Notes: generated from the sequence alone by a model not told the origin. Positions 47,520 to 59,329 are shown, counted from the first letter of the stretch. The stretch: DNA of 64,000 bases from Rhabdophis nuchalis (GCA_039707465.1 CM077643.1:202173605-202237604), one strand, 5' to 3'. Made by a program: numbers and translations.

Positions 47520-48739
47520 TCACTTTTGTACTTCACCTAGAATACTAAGGTATCATATGATCATTGTGGATAGAATCAGCCTCACAAGGATTTCATTATA
47601 GGGAATAATATGCTAGATCCAAATTTTGAGGAATCTTGGTTCAGGGTCCCCATTGGCCTCTCACAGACCCAGTAAATGGAACCATTAGGTACATTTAAGA
47701 ATGTAGTTTTATATATCCATTCAGCTAAGGTAAGATCCTATAGCAAAAATATATTGGTTCACAGTGATGTAATCAAGTCCACCTTGCCCTGAAATGTCCT
47801 TTTGTCTTTCCTGTTAATTGCAAACACTTATTATGCTTCATAATATACTATAAAATTGCTATGATGTACAAGATGACCTAGTTAGCTTCAAAGTAACAGC
47901 TTTACCCTTCAGGCTGAATAGTTTTTGGTTGGTTGTTGCTTTAAAAACACTTTAGTAAGTTTCATACACAACATCACTTCATATTTAATAATACAGTTAC
48001 CTAAGATTGTAAAAATAGAGTGCAGAAATGAAATAAGCAGGCCTTCTTGCCTTAGTGCTATAGAGTGTAGGAAGGACATTAATAACAATAATAACAGCAA
48101 TGATCTTAGCACCCTTGAGCTTGAAGAATTGTTGAATGATCATCTCTCCTTCCTAAACTCCAAATTATAGAGAATCAGAAAGTAAAATGGAAAACACACA
48201 CAAAAAAACTGCTATGTGTAAGAACAGAACCTTGAGATGTAAATAGGAAAGTCACAATAAGCAATTCAAATCAAGTATATTTATTATGGTTGTTGACCAG
48301 TCTTTACAATAAAAGAATACAGTGAATAGAGAAATAGTGTAATACAGAAAGTTATTATTTGGGAAGGGAAAATAATAATAATAGGGCAATAAAATGACAT
48401 ATCTAATTTGGCCACCTGATAGGTGAATGAGGGGTTAGCATCCCTTAAACAATAATAAACATACATTTTATCTGTATGGGCTTCATATTTGGAAATGATT
48501 GGGACAATCAGAGCATGTTCTGGGGCATCAAAGAAAGGGTACTCTATGAGGACATGGATGAGAGTTTATTTCTCCCTGCATCCACATTGGCAAAGTCTCT
48601 GTGAATAAGGAGTCCTATGAAATCTTCCCTTTAGTAGAGCTGATGAGAAGGCATCAAATTGGGCTCTTGAAAAGGCCCATCTGTGTATGCTTAGTGCTAA
48701 ATAAATATCCTGCAATAGAGGGATTGCAACTGTCTAACA

Positions 48740-48852
48740 CAGGGGTTCCCAAACTTGGCAACTTTAAGACTTGTGGACTTCAACTCCCAGAATTCTCCAG
48801 CCAGGGAGTTGAAGTCCACAAGTCTTAAAGTTGCCAAGTTTGGGAACCCCTG
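48740..48852. mobile_element. Palindromic hAT MITE, 113 bp, perfect TSD
   Basis: CAGGGGTTCCCAAACTTGG and its complement enclose a shortened centre (CCAGCCAGGGAG). Flanks are GTCTAACA at 48732-48739 and 48853-48860, a perfect 8-bp duplication. Part of the right arm near the centre has been deleted compared with the copy at 29794. Confidence 0.92.
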
Positions 48853-48861
48853 GTCTAACAT

Positions 48862-50169
48862 TTGGTGATAAAATTCTGGGACACTGATAATATGGCAGAA
48901 CAGTTTCCCCGTCACCTGGATGAAATTGATTATCTAGATCCGCGCCAGTCCGGCTTTCGGCCCGGGCATAGCACCGAGACGGCATTGGTCGCGTTGGTGG
49001 ATGATCTCTGGAGGGCCAGAGATGGGGGTTGTTCCTCCATCCTGGTCCTATTAGACCTCTCGGCGGCTTTCGATACCATCGACCATGGTATCCTATTGCA
49101 TCGGCTGGGGGGGTTGGGGGTGGGAGGCACCGTTCTGCGGTGGTTCTCCTCCTACCTCTCTGGCCGATCGCAATTTGTGTTGGCAGGGGGGCAGAGGTCA
49201 ACCGCGAGACCCCTTATATGTGGGGTGCCTCAGGGGTCGGTCCTCTCGCCCCTCCTGTTTAACACATACATGAAGCCGCTGGGTGAGATCATCCGTGGTT
49301 TTGGGGTAGAGTACCATCTATACGCTGACGACACCCAGCTGTATATATCTACCCCAGACCACCCCAACGATGCCGTAGCGGTGATGTGCCAGTGCCTGGA
49401 AGCCGTGCGGAACTGGATGGGAAGTAACGGACTCAGGCTAAACCCGACCAAGACCGAGTGGCTGTGGTTTCCGGCTGCCCGATTCAACCAGCTCACTCCA
49501 TCGCTGGCCATAGGGGGCGAACATCTTGCCCCTGTGGATGGGGCGCGCAATTTGGGTGTCCTCCTGGATACCCGGCTGTCAATGGAAGATCAGGTGACAG
49601 CCGTGGCCAGGAGGGCGTTTTACCAGGTTCGCCTGGTACGCCAATTGCGCCCCCTATTGGATCGGGACGCCCTTCGCACAGTCACTCATGCCCTCGTGAC
49701 ATCCCGACTGGACTATTGCAACTCTCTCTACATGGGGCTTCCCTTGAGGTGCACCCGGAGACTTCAGCTGGTCCAGAATGCAGCCGCGCGAGCAATTATG
49801 GGTACCACAAGGTACACCCATGTAACACCGCTCTTGCGCGAGCTGCACTGGCTGCCTGTCGTCTTCCGGGTGCGCTTCAAGGTATTAATTATCATCTTTA
49901 AAGCGCTCCATGGCTCGGGACCTAGCTACTTGCGGGATCGGATCCTGCCTCATACATCCTCACGACCGATTCGCTCCCACAGAGAGGGACTTCTCCGGGT
50001 GCCGTCCACTAGACTTTGTCAGCGGGCGACACCCAGGGGAAGGGCTCTCTCTGTGGCGGGCCCAGCCCTCTGGAACGACCTCCCCCCCGATATTAGGACC
50101 ACCACGGATCTCCGCTCCTTCCGTCTTAAATTGAAAACACACTTTTTCTGCCTTGCCGGCCTGGGATAA
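48862..50169 (+). pseudogene. L2 LINE RT, 435 open codons, N-terminally truncated
   Basis: The first ten codons are flanking DNA. The L2 part begins at about residue 12. [14 protein letters not shown] (Asp 65), [14 protein letters not shown] and YADDTQLYI (Tyr 154) are all intact, as is the C-terminus [17 protein letters not shown]. Without the endonuclease and the RT N-terminus it cannot be a working element. The open frame reflects a recent insertion. Confidence 0.88.
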
Positions 50170-50395
50170 CTTCTCCTCTGTTTTTTAGGGTTTTTTAGGG
50201 TTTTTTGGGGAATGGGGATTTTTAGTCAATGGTTTTAGTCAATGGTTTTTAGCACAGGAATTAATTTAATCTGTTTTTACATTGGTATGTATTTTGTATA
50301 TTTATTGTTTTTATTTCCCCTGTGCACCGCCCCGAGTCCCTGTGGGGAGAGGGAGCGGTTAATAAATTTAACTATTATTATTATTATTAATATCA
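48893..50395 (+). mobile_element. Young L2-clade LINE, 5'-truncated in RT
   Basis: Starts at the codons for AEQFPRHLDEIDYLD (just after the VVESVV line) and runs to the 3' UTR with CACCGCCCCGAGTCCC...GGGGAGAGGGAGCGG and an ATT tail (to about 50392). Almost identical to 24.6 and 60.3 kb. It interrupts the minus-strand RT remnant. Confidence 0.92.
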
Positions 50396-50399
50396 TTTT

Positions 50400-51145
50400 A
50401 GTGATAGTTGTTCCCGAGTCTCTCTTTGACTATTGATTTGGCCTTGTCCTGGATTAATTGGCTTAAGATGTCAGCATTCCAAATATTGTGCAGAATTAAA
50501 TCAGAGTCCAAGGCAGAGCTATCCTTAAAGTTCCAATTTAATGAAACAGGCATGTTGGCACAAACTGTGGAATCCCGAATCTGAAAGCTTCCAGGGATTC
50601 ATGATCTTGTTCCCACACCCATAAATCCATCACATGGTCCAAACTTCTTCGTCCACACTAGCATCTCCACCCAATTGGTTCCAGGCAGGTGCGGAGGTGC
50701 AGAGACAAAAGATGACCTTGGGCTTCTAGAAAGGATTTTTTATTTATTTTGAAAACAAACACATTCTACTCCTTACTACTGCCCCCTCCCAATTACCCAC
50801 TAATGAAAGAGCACAGTAAAGAAAGAAAGAGAAAGTGTGGCAGGCCAAAATTCTAAAAGGAATATGACTGCAGGCCTGACATAAGTATTCAGGAGAAAGG
50901 GAATATCTCAGAGTTTTCCTATGCAGGTGTAGTGCCAATGCGATTGGCAATTATCTGACAGTAGCAGAGGTATTAGGCCTGTAGGTGCAAACATTATTAT
51001 AAAGCCTGACATTGGGATCCTAGTCCAGGTTGAGCCTTAATTCTTGGTGGGTTAGCTTCAAGCTTCAATACTGCATTCGGGAGGGGAGATTGCGTTTTGG
51101 GGCACCAAGCAAGGTCCTGAAAACATTTGAATGTCTCCATAAACC
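50400..51145. other. RT remnant plus unassigned sequence
   Basis: 50410-50510 and 50890-51140 can be read (minus strand) as parts of the old RT. 50520-50880 is unlike it and may be another insertion. No ends were recognised. Confidence 0.4.
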
Positions 51146-51146
51146 T

Positions 51147-51390
51147 CATGAGCCCTGGTGGCACAGAGGTTTGAATGCACTATTATAGGCTGAGTCTGTC
51201 CACTGCCAGCAGCTCAATACTGACTGGCTCAAAGTTGACTCAGCCTTCCAGCCTTCTGAGATTGATAAAATAAGGACCCAGATTGTTGGGGGCAATATGC
51301 TGACTCTGTAAACTGCTTAGAGAGGGCTATAAAGCACTGTGAAGGTGGTATATAAACCTAAGCGCTATTACTATTGTTGTTGTGTATGTA
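51147..51390 (+). mobile_element. tRNA-derived SINE, full length
   Basis: Head GAGCCCTGGTGGCACAGAGG, a B-box-like GCAGCTCAATACTGACTGG, AGGACCCAGATTGTTGG and tail AAACTGCTTAGAGAGGGC...GTATATAAACCTAAGCGC followed by (TATTG)n. Best preserved copy of the family at 7918 and 62396. Confidence 0.85.
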
Positions 51391-51848
51391 CAGAGTTGTA
51401 TCCCATATAATAGTTGGGCAATTATTTTAGCTGTAAAAAAAGTAATTGCTGCTGGGATGTAATCTACCCCTGTTGTCCATGAAATTTAATTATTGCTTGT
51501 GTACTCTTTTATGCAGTCAAAGTGACATAATTTATCTAGGCTGTTAATTTCTTTGAGGACTGAAATACTACACCCAATATTTAACCTGTTCCAGTTCATG
51601 GGAATCAATTATCCCTTTGTGTTTTGGTCTTTTGTTAGAAAAGATTAAGACTTTGGATTTGTCATAATTGATTATTAATTGTTACTCATTACGGTAGGCC
51701 AGAGCACTTAGTGCCAGCTTCATGCCCATGGAAGACAAGGAGAGAAGAACAGCATCATCAGGGTAGAGTAAAAATGGGAGATGTCTATTGGCTAATTTAG
51801 GAGCATGGATACCTACTCTCTGGCGAGTTTTAGTCAGAGAATTCATAT

Positions 51849-52116
51849 CAGTGGTGGTATTCAATTTTTTTTACTACCGGTTCTGTGGCTGTGGCTTGGT
51901 GGGCATGGTGTGGCTTGGTGGGCATGGCTTGATTGGGCATGTCAGGGGAAGGTTACTGCAAAATCCCCATTCCCTCCTGATCAGCTGGGATTCGGGAGGC
52001 AGAGAATAGATGGGGGTGGGGCCAGTCAGAGGTGGTATTTACCGGTTCTCTGAACTATTCAAAATTTCTGCTACGGTTTTCCAGAACTGGTCAGAATCTG
52101 CTGAATATCACCTCTG
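51849..52116. mobile_element. hAT element, 268 bp, CAGTGGTGGG family, inserted in RT
   Basis: Left CAGTGGTGGTATTCAATTTT, right CTGAATATCACCTCTG. Flanks ATTCATAT and ATTCATGC agree at 6 of 8 positions. Removing it joins NIYMN to the DMNSL..LYPDD part of the surrounding RT, which confirms the boundaries. An internal copy of the end (CAGAGGTGGTATTTACCGG) lies at 52027. Confidence 0.88.
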
Positions 52117-52264
52117 ATTCATGCATATATGTTAAAAAGAAACAGTGCTAGGATGCATCCTTGTTTCACCTCTTGCCAGACTGAATATTGTCGGAAAGGT
52201 CTCCTTCCCAGTTACATCTTACTCTAAGTCTGATTTTATCATATAATTCATGAATTAGAAGCAG

Positions 52265-54820
52265 GAGAATGCAAACTTACATGTTTTATTGCCGTGAGAA
52301 CAAAAAACAAACAAATAGCATTTATTAAATAAAAATATGTACAAAATTGTCATTTGCCATGAAACTTTATATAAAAATGTATAGTCTGCAAAAAGTACAT
52401 ACAAAAATGGATACATTAAGAGACACGCATGTAAATATATATAGAGAGAGATTTGTGGGTTTTAAAGTTTAAAAATAGCAGGGGTGAAAAGAACTTGCAG
52501 GCAACAAAATGTGACTTTTGTGAAAACAAAAAATTATGGCAACATGATTGAATTGATGAAACACCATAGGATTACAGGACTTTTTTTTTTACTAGAAAGA
52601 CTCGACATTTTGGGGGGCTTGGGAGAGGGAAATGCTGATGGAAAGAAAACAAGCTGAACAGCGCACAAATAGTATCTATACTCAACTTTCCCCATATCAC
52701 TTACGAATGTCATATTATTTCTTTTTTGTTTCTAGAGGAATACCAAGTGCACATTGTAAAAAAGTAATGTAAAAACTTGTACCAAAGCAAATGGATTCTT
52801 CCCTCTTGCCATAGCCATAGGTTCTGTGAATAATTTAATGAGACTCGTGAAGTTAAAAAAGCTATCCAGACCACCATGCAGATACAGAAAAAAAAATCCC
52901 CCAGACAGAAATACCTTTATGACAACATCATAAGTATTTTAATGGAGTAATCTAGTTTTTACAAATGTCATCAAAAACCCAAATTTCTGAAGCTCATTTC
53001 CTAGCAGCTTTTCCACCCTTATCAATAGCCAACCAACCGTATGCTTAAAATACTCTCAATCCTTCTCACTACTCTTTATCTGCAGATAAAGCATTAAACC
53101 ATATATCACATGTATACATTTATTTTGCCCTTCTGCTCAATTTCTGCTTAATTAATAAGGGTTCTTCCCCCACCCTCCTCAAATTGTTTTCAGAGGCTTA
53201 TGAGCATTCTGGATGAATACAAGTTTGCCAAGTACTGTACATCCTCATGAAAATTCCTCTTTAAACACAGGATTCCAAGAGGTTCTTTCTCTGCCCATGA
53301 TTCTTCTTTAACCAAATCCAGAGAGCTGGAAGCATAAGACACTGGCTTGTTTTTCCAAAGTGAATGCATTCCAGGACAAACAGTTGATGCTTGTCTTCTT
53401 CCATGGCCATTTTGTTGGAGTCAAGGTACTGAAGAACAAATGCCAGATCCAACCGCTATTTCATTATACCCAAATGTATTTGATGTGCCAGAAGCCACTG
53501 AAATTGTCCATTTGAAGGTGCTGTACATTTTGCCTCTTGGAATATAATTGGACAGATATTGGACAGATCTAACTCCCCCCACCCCCAACTAAAAACTTTT
53601 GGTGTCTAATTTTTGGGTGGGCCAGATACAAAGCATGCATCTATTAGCACACACATGCCACCTTGGGCCTCAAAGTGTATTCTAAAAATCCATGCCCCCT
53701 GTGCTATCTTTGTCCAAAACCTTCTAAGCTGTGAGCAGGTGGAATGACTTTCTGCCTTCTCTATGATCCAGGTACCTCCTTAGAATTAATGTCAGGCAAG
53801 TGCTGCCATAGACCCTTCCAGCTCTCCTCAAGATATGCTGACTTTGGTTTTCATCATCATCACCAAATAGCAACTCGTGGTTTTCCCCCCCAGGTCTTGG
53901 ACCATCACCATTAGAAGATCAAAACTGGTCAGAAATAGATTTAGAGAACAAATGAAACTAGTTATAGTGGAATCTTGTCCACATTACTCAGAAGTACAAA
54001 TTTCTTCACCAGGGTTTATTTCCACAAAATATTTAGAGGATTACAGCCTAAAATCCCTATGCATTTGTGCTTCATCATCCTTTAATCAGTCAAAAATTTC
54101 CTTTTGGTAGGCAAAGTTTGTTAACTATGAATAGATACATCTCAATCCACTCTGATTTTTTAAGATAAATGAAAGATTCTCAGTTTATAGGCATGGAATT
54201 GTTTATTTGAATATGGATTTACATGTATTTTGAAAAAGCATTAAGAGAACCTCTTGGGTGGGGGTAGGACATGAAAGGGTATGTATCTCTCTTAATACTG
54301 GAAATCATCCTTCAAGGCATTTTAAATCATTTATAATTTTTTTCAAAGTAGTGTTCCAAATTCACCAGCTGAGACTCTTTCTTGCTTGCTTTTCTTTTTT
54401 CCCCTTAGTTTTCAAGAGAATAAAATATAAACAAAACTGTTCACTGGCTGGGACTGTGGATTCTCTGGTATTTAATATAACAACAGTATGGTGGGGGATA
54501 TTAATCCCACATCAGTTTGGCAGAATCTTGCCTTTGGATGGCATTCTTAAGGTTTGAGGTTATTGTACATGCATTTTATTTTAGACATATGTACAGTAAG
54601 CAACCACTTTTTCCAGTTAATATTTACTAGAAGAGTCCAGTATCTTCATGTGGTAATATCCCCTGAGACATGAAACTGATGTTTTTCATCGCCCATATTG
54701 TCAAAAAAGTCTGTACTTCCATGTTCTGCCCTCATTGTTTTATTACTGGGAATATTTAGCAGCCACATCATACTTTGTAAGAATTGCCAGCATGGAGAAA
54801 AACAATGTGACCCATCTGTC
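52265..54820 (-). other. Repeat-free 2.5 kb, candidate 3' UTR of a minus-strand gene
   Basis: No repeat ends were recognised. Read on the minus strand, the left edge contains ATTTTTATTTAATAAATGC (AATAAA at 52326-52321) and then GGCAATAAAACATG (AATAAA at 52290-52285), separated by T/G-rich sequence, the usual layout of a vertebrate 3' UTR end. A 63-codon minus frame (53452-53261) has no recognised motif. The coding exons, if any, would lie to the right. This is inference from composition and signals only. Confidence 0.35.
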
Positions 54821-54825
54821 AGGTG

Positions 54826-55321
54826 CAGTGGTGGGTTTCAAATTTTTTTAGAACCTCTTCTGTAGGTGTGGCCTGCTTTGTGGGAGTGGCTTGCTGGCCA
54901 TGTGATGGGGTGGGAGTGGCTTGCCAGCCATGTAACTGGGAGGGAGTGGCTTGGCAGTCATGTGACTGGGTGGGCATAGCCAACTTGTAAAATGTGGCGA
55001 AAACTCACTTAACAACGCTCTTGCTTAGCAACCAAAATGTTGGCTCAGAAACTCTGGCATTTGAAGCACACAAGTCTTAAAGCTGTCCAGTTACCAGACC
55101 CTTGCACCCCTAACCCTTTAGGAAAAAAAACCTCAGGGGTGTTCAAACGTGACAGCTTTAAGACTTGTGGACTTCAACTCCCAGAATTCCTCTTCTTGCT
55201 CTTCATCTTGATGATGTGCGGACGGGTGGGGGAAGGGAGTTGGAACCAGTTCTAAATGGCACTGTAGATTTGTGAAACCTCTTCAATAGAAGAGGTTAGA
55301 AGTGGCAGGAACCCAACCCTG
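54826..55321. mobile_element. hAT element, 496 bp, TSD 7/8
   Basis: Starts CAGTGGTGGGTTTCAAATTT and ends GGAACCCAACCCTG. Flanks GTCAGGTG and ATCAGGTG agree at 7 of 8. Contains repeated GGGAGTGGCTTG units, a CTCACTTAACAACGCTC stretch, and ACTTGTGGACTTCAACTCCC, a block shared with the palindromic MITEs at 29.8, 31.3 and 48.7 kb. Confidence 0.88.
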
Positions 55322-55324
55322 ATC

Positions 55325-55755
55325 AGGTGTAAATAAATAGAAGAAAGTTACATGAGATTGCAAAATTGCCTTTTCAGCATTGCTTTCTCCCAGGTATGAA
55401 GATAGACCAGACAAAAAGAAAATTCTCAAGAACATTAGGCACCAGCTAAACAGGAGATGAAAAATATTTGTTTCATTAGGAAAAGTTTTATTTATTACAC
55501 CAAGTAAATATATATTTCTTTTTTTATATGATTAAAGGCTTAAAATGAATTCTGATTGGAATTGCCATATACAGTAATTTTGGGATTTCACTTCCAGTGG
55601 ACCTTGGCTGCTGGGTGAGATAAATTGCAACTAGCCATGTCTTTCTTCAGGAAAAATGGTGAATGGGAAGAAACTGAAGTTAGGTTGAATCTAATAAGCT
55701 TTTTGATGGCTAAGAGGTTTCTTCTATTTTTTACACATTCATCCCCTCAATTTCA
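55325..55755. other. Unique sequence
   Basis: No feature recognised. Confidence 0.4.
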
Positions 55756-55759
55756 CAAT

Positions 55760-56176
55760 GCCTGTGAAAGTTGCACCATGAAAAAGGCTAAGCGCCAAAG
55801 AATTGAGGCCTTTGAAGTATGGTGCTGGAGAAGACTCCTGCGAGTCCCTTGGACTGCAAGGTGATCAAACTGGTCAATCCTAGAGGAGATCAACCCTGAC
55901 TTCTCTTTAGAAGGCCAGATCCTGAAGATGAAACTCAAATACTTTGGCCACCTAATGAGAGGAAGGACTCACTGCAGAAGAGCCTAATGCTGAGAACGAC
56001 TGAGGGCAAAAGAAGAAGGGAACGGCAGAGAATGAGGTGGCTGGATGGAATCACTGAAACAGTAGTTGTGAGCTTAAAATGGACTCCAGAGGATGGTAGA
56101 GGATAGGAAGGCCTAGAGGAATGTTGTCCATGGAGTTGCGATGAGTCGGACACGACTTTGTAATTAACAACAACAA
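55760..56176 (+). mobile_element. Bov-B LINE C-terminus and 3' end
   Basis: Translation includes RQRIEAFEVWCWRRLLRVPW then TAR, QILKMKLKYFGHLM-like and RQRMRWLDGITE, the hallmark Bov-B C-terminal lines, then GGAGTTGCGATGAGTCGGAC and ACGACTTTGTAATTAACAAC. Frame is broken by a stop at 55862 and shifts. Plus strand, 5'-truncated. Confidence 0.9.
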
Positions 56177-56179
56177 TCC

Positions 56180-58235
56180 ATCCCAAAATGTTTAGAATTC
56201 CAGTATGGCTAAAGCAGTGCCAGATCTTTGAAGAAACCAAATTTCAACCCTCCCATCTCTTTCACTATACATGTGATCATGCAACATTGTGTAGTTATAG
56301 GAATGGATCAGGAACAGATGCCAGATCTCTTTTAGCACAGATACCCTGCAAATGGTCCGGGTGCCAGACGAAGGATAAATGTTCTCCATTTCTTGATTTT
56401 ATTCCCTTAAGGGCAGCTCTTGCATAAATTATATCAGGGAGGATAATTGAACTCTGTTTCATAGGCAGGTTACCCTAGTTGGATTGAGGGATGATGTGGA
56501 AACAGTCCTGCTGAGAAGCCACAGTTGACCTTGGGAGCATTATAAGTGCCTGAGTTGTTGCCATCTGTACCATTTACTTGCACAAATTGGACATAATCCA
56601 GAGATATATAATATGGAGCGCATGTGTGTGATGGTTCACTTAGTAGCCCAAAACTCTGTCCTGCAAGTTATCTTGTTTGTTTGTGTTAATATCAAGAGAA
56701 AGTTGATTTATTATAAAAATTGCTAACTTTTTTTCCTTAACAGGAATTTAGTGCTATCAAATGCTTGTAGCGTTAGTAGAAGCCCAGCAGTCAAAGTTTT
56801 AAACAAAATGCAGGTGAAGCTTAGCTTGGTGGATTTCAAATGCATAATTTTTACAAGCATGGAATCTTAGGAGCTGGGGGGGGATTTAAATCAACAAATG
56901 TGAGCACTCTCTATTTTATGCACAGATTAAAAAAGAATTGCTAGGCAAGTTTACCATGAATCTGACGTTTTGTCAGAATAATGACATCACAAAGCAAATT
57001 GCCCCTTGTGATTGTTTATTTATTTGAAAGACTTACATAGTTACATATCTTGTGAAGCACAGCTCTGAGGGGAGGGGTTCACAATATGAGTGTTAGATTG
57101 TGCCCTGTGAATGCCCATGCCTAAATTCCAGAATTTGTTTTCCTTTTTGGTAAAGAAGTATATTCACTATTATTATTATTATAAGATTTAGAATTGTTGG
57201 AGACTCCATCTACCTGTTGCCAGAGAAACATTCTTTAATCTGGACAAAAGAGGTCCTACTTGTATTTAGCAATGAAATTTGTTCACAATATTATTAATTT
57301 TACTCTTTGAAGTGAATCGTTTCCATTGTTGATATGTTAGGACCAGGTCAGGCTGTAAGAGGTCTAATAGATCATTTCAAGAACTTGCTTGAGCTCTTCA
57401 CCATTTTACCTCAGTTTCATTTGCACCAGAATCAGTTTTGCTACAAAAGCAGCACCAAATGGTTTAGCCTCAAATTGTGGAAGAAATGGTTTCTAAAAAT
57501 AAACCCCACCTTATTTAACTCCTCATTTAGATATGTGCATATAAACAGCAAATTAAATACACCTAACAGCTAATAAGAAGGAATAAGTAGGAATCATTTC
57601 CTAATTATTTTTTCCCTTTGGATGATGTTACCTAGTTAGCGTAATGAAAAGCCTGCAAGATACAAGCAAGCTCAGAGAACACCAAGGACCCCTTATTTTT
57701 CCCTCTTAGATCAGGCAAATAATATTATTATTAGTATTTAACATGTATTTGACAGAGTTCTGCCAATTCAACTATACTGAATTCTACTTTCATTACTGCT
57801 GTTGAGAAATATTCTTCTTCGTTTATATCTCATTTGGTAACTGATTTATGTACACAATTGAAAACATCCAGTACTTTTAGCACTGAATCCTTAAATTCCA
57901 AATGTAAGTTAATTTTACTGTGGCAAGTAATTTCAACAGTAAAATTTATGTAGGATCTGTCAGTTTCTCTCCACAGAGATGACAAAGCAGTTGGTTCTAT
58001 GATCTGATTACCTCATGTCTGCAGTAGTCTATTGGATTGATTACCTAAGATATTTTCCCTCATTTGAGTCCAGAACAGTGCATTTCACACTGCGCTGGAT
58101 CTTCGTCTTTTATGAATTCCTACTTTAGTTGGGCATTCACAAAAGGTCCCTATTAAAATATCAGAAGTTAATCATGAGGCTTGTATGCAAACATGTCTAG
58201 TTATTTTGGAACATCTGTTTGTAACTCATGTGTCT
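56180..58235. other. 2 kb of unique sequence
   Basis: No gene or element recognised. Includes a short ATT repeat near 57170. Confidence 0.4.
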
Positions 58236-58239
58236 AGGT

Positions 58240-59324
58240 CAGTGGTGGGTTTCTGCCAGTTCTCCCTGGCTCGGGAGAACCAGTTGGTGAAATTTAGCGA
58301 TCCGGTGAGAGGGGATTGGACGGTGGATCCGGAAATAACTTCCGGAACACCTGGACTTTCCATCACAGCTCGCTCACTCCCCTGGTCACAGCCTGCTCAC
58401 TCACTTGCCCCACTCATCCACACCATGCTTGCCCCGCCCACCCACTTCCTTTGCCCACTCAGCTGAGGCTCCAAGGCTGCGGGCAGCCGCCTCCCTGAAA
58501 CGGGACAAAACTATCACACACTGGGGAAAGCAATTGGGTTGATAGGAGAAGGCAGGACAGAGAGGAATCCAGGAGAAAGTTATCACACACTGGGAAAGCA
58601 ATTAGGTTGATTGGAGAAGGCAGGACAGAGAAAGCTATCAAATGCTGGGGAAAGAACTTTGGGAGATCGGAGGAGGCACGACAAAGAGGAATCCAGGAGA
58701 AAGCTATCACATGCTGGGAAAGCAATTGGGTTGATCAGAGAAGGCGGGACAGAGAGGAATCCAACAGAAAACTATCACATGCTGGGAAAGTAATTGGGTT
58801 GATCGGAGAAGGCGGGACAGAGAGGAATCCAGCAGAAAAGTATCACCCAAAGATCTCCCAAAGTTCTTTCCACAGCGTGTGATAGTTTTCTGTTGGATTA
58901 CTCTCCGATCAACCCAATTGCTTTCTCCAGGGTGTGATAGTTTTCTGCTGGATTCCTCTCTCTCCTGCCTTCTCCGTTCAACCCAATTGCTTTCCCCAGC
59001 GTGTGATAGTTTTCTGCTGGATTCCTCCTTGTCCCTTCTCCAATCAACCCAATTGCTTTCCCCAGCATGCAATTTCAGCCCTAAATCCTTTAGCAGTATT
59101 TTTGTGAGTTTTCCCCCTCTGTTCCCACCCCCCCTTCCTTTCATCAGAGTCACAATTTTTTTTGCCACCATGGACATGGCTTGGTTGGGGGGGTCATGTG
59201 ACTGAGTGTGCATGAGCGATGTCACGTTGGAAATGCCCACCCAATCACATGACCACTGAGCCACTCCCACAAAACAGGCCACACCTACAGAATAGGTTCT
59301 AAAAAAATTTGAAACCCACCACTA
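58240..59324. mobile_element. hAT element, 1085 bp, with internal tandem and inverted array
   Basis: Left end CAGTGGTGGGTTTCTGCC, right end TTTGAAACCCACCACTA. Flanks GTCTAGGT (58232-58239) and GTCTGGGT (59325-59332) agree at 7 of 8. The interior has about five units of a 67-bp repeat in one orientation followed by about three in the other. No transposase. A 191-codon minus frame crosses the array and simply translates it. Confidence 0.9.
58498..59075. repeat. About 67-bp tandem repeat, five forward and three inverted units
   Basis: Unit hallmark: CTATCACATGCTGGGAAAGC, AATTGGGTTGATCGGAGAAG, then GCGGGACAGAGAGGAATCC. Forward units start near 58510, 58579, 58635, 58704 and 58771. From about 58850 the complement follows (CTTCTCC..CAACCCAATTGCTTTCCCC). 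The two sets could fold into a long hairpin. Confidence 0.85.
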
Positions 59325-59329
59325 GTCTG

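Larger units (their letters stand above)
48290..52260 (-). pseudogene. Old non-LTR reverse transcriptase, broken by four insertions
   Basis: Minus-strand reading order: GVKQGCILALFLFNIYM (52172-52120), then after a hAT insertion LPFLLYPDDAVLLSLSSMG (51780-51725, catalytic line with Pro in place of Ala), KSKVLIFSNKRPK (about 51650), a KLEA...PRIKA line near 51070-51030, KAKSIVKERLGNNYH near 50430, and RAQFDAFSSALL, LCQCGCREK and HVLIEYPFFDAPEH from about 48680 to 48520. These match RT, linker and C-terminal cysteine region of one element. The clade is not assigned. Inserted within it are a hAT MITE, a SINE, a young L2 and a palindromic MITE. Confidence 0.65.

Noticed and set aside
53261..53452. 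63-codon minus frame as a terminal exon
   Set aside because: No motif, no convincing splice acceptor and no start context. I could support only the weaker 3'-UTR idea.
58707..59282. 191-codon frame with repeated SNWVDRR-like blocks
   Set aside because: It translates the 67-bp repeat array of the hAT element. The repetition reflects DNA structure and gives no sign of protein selection.
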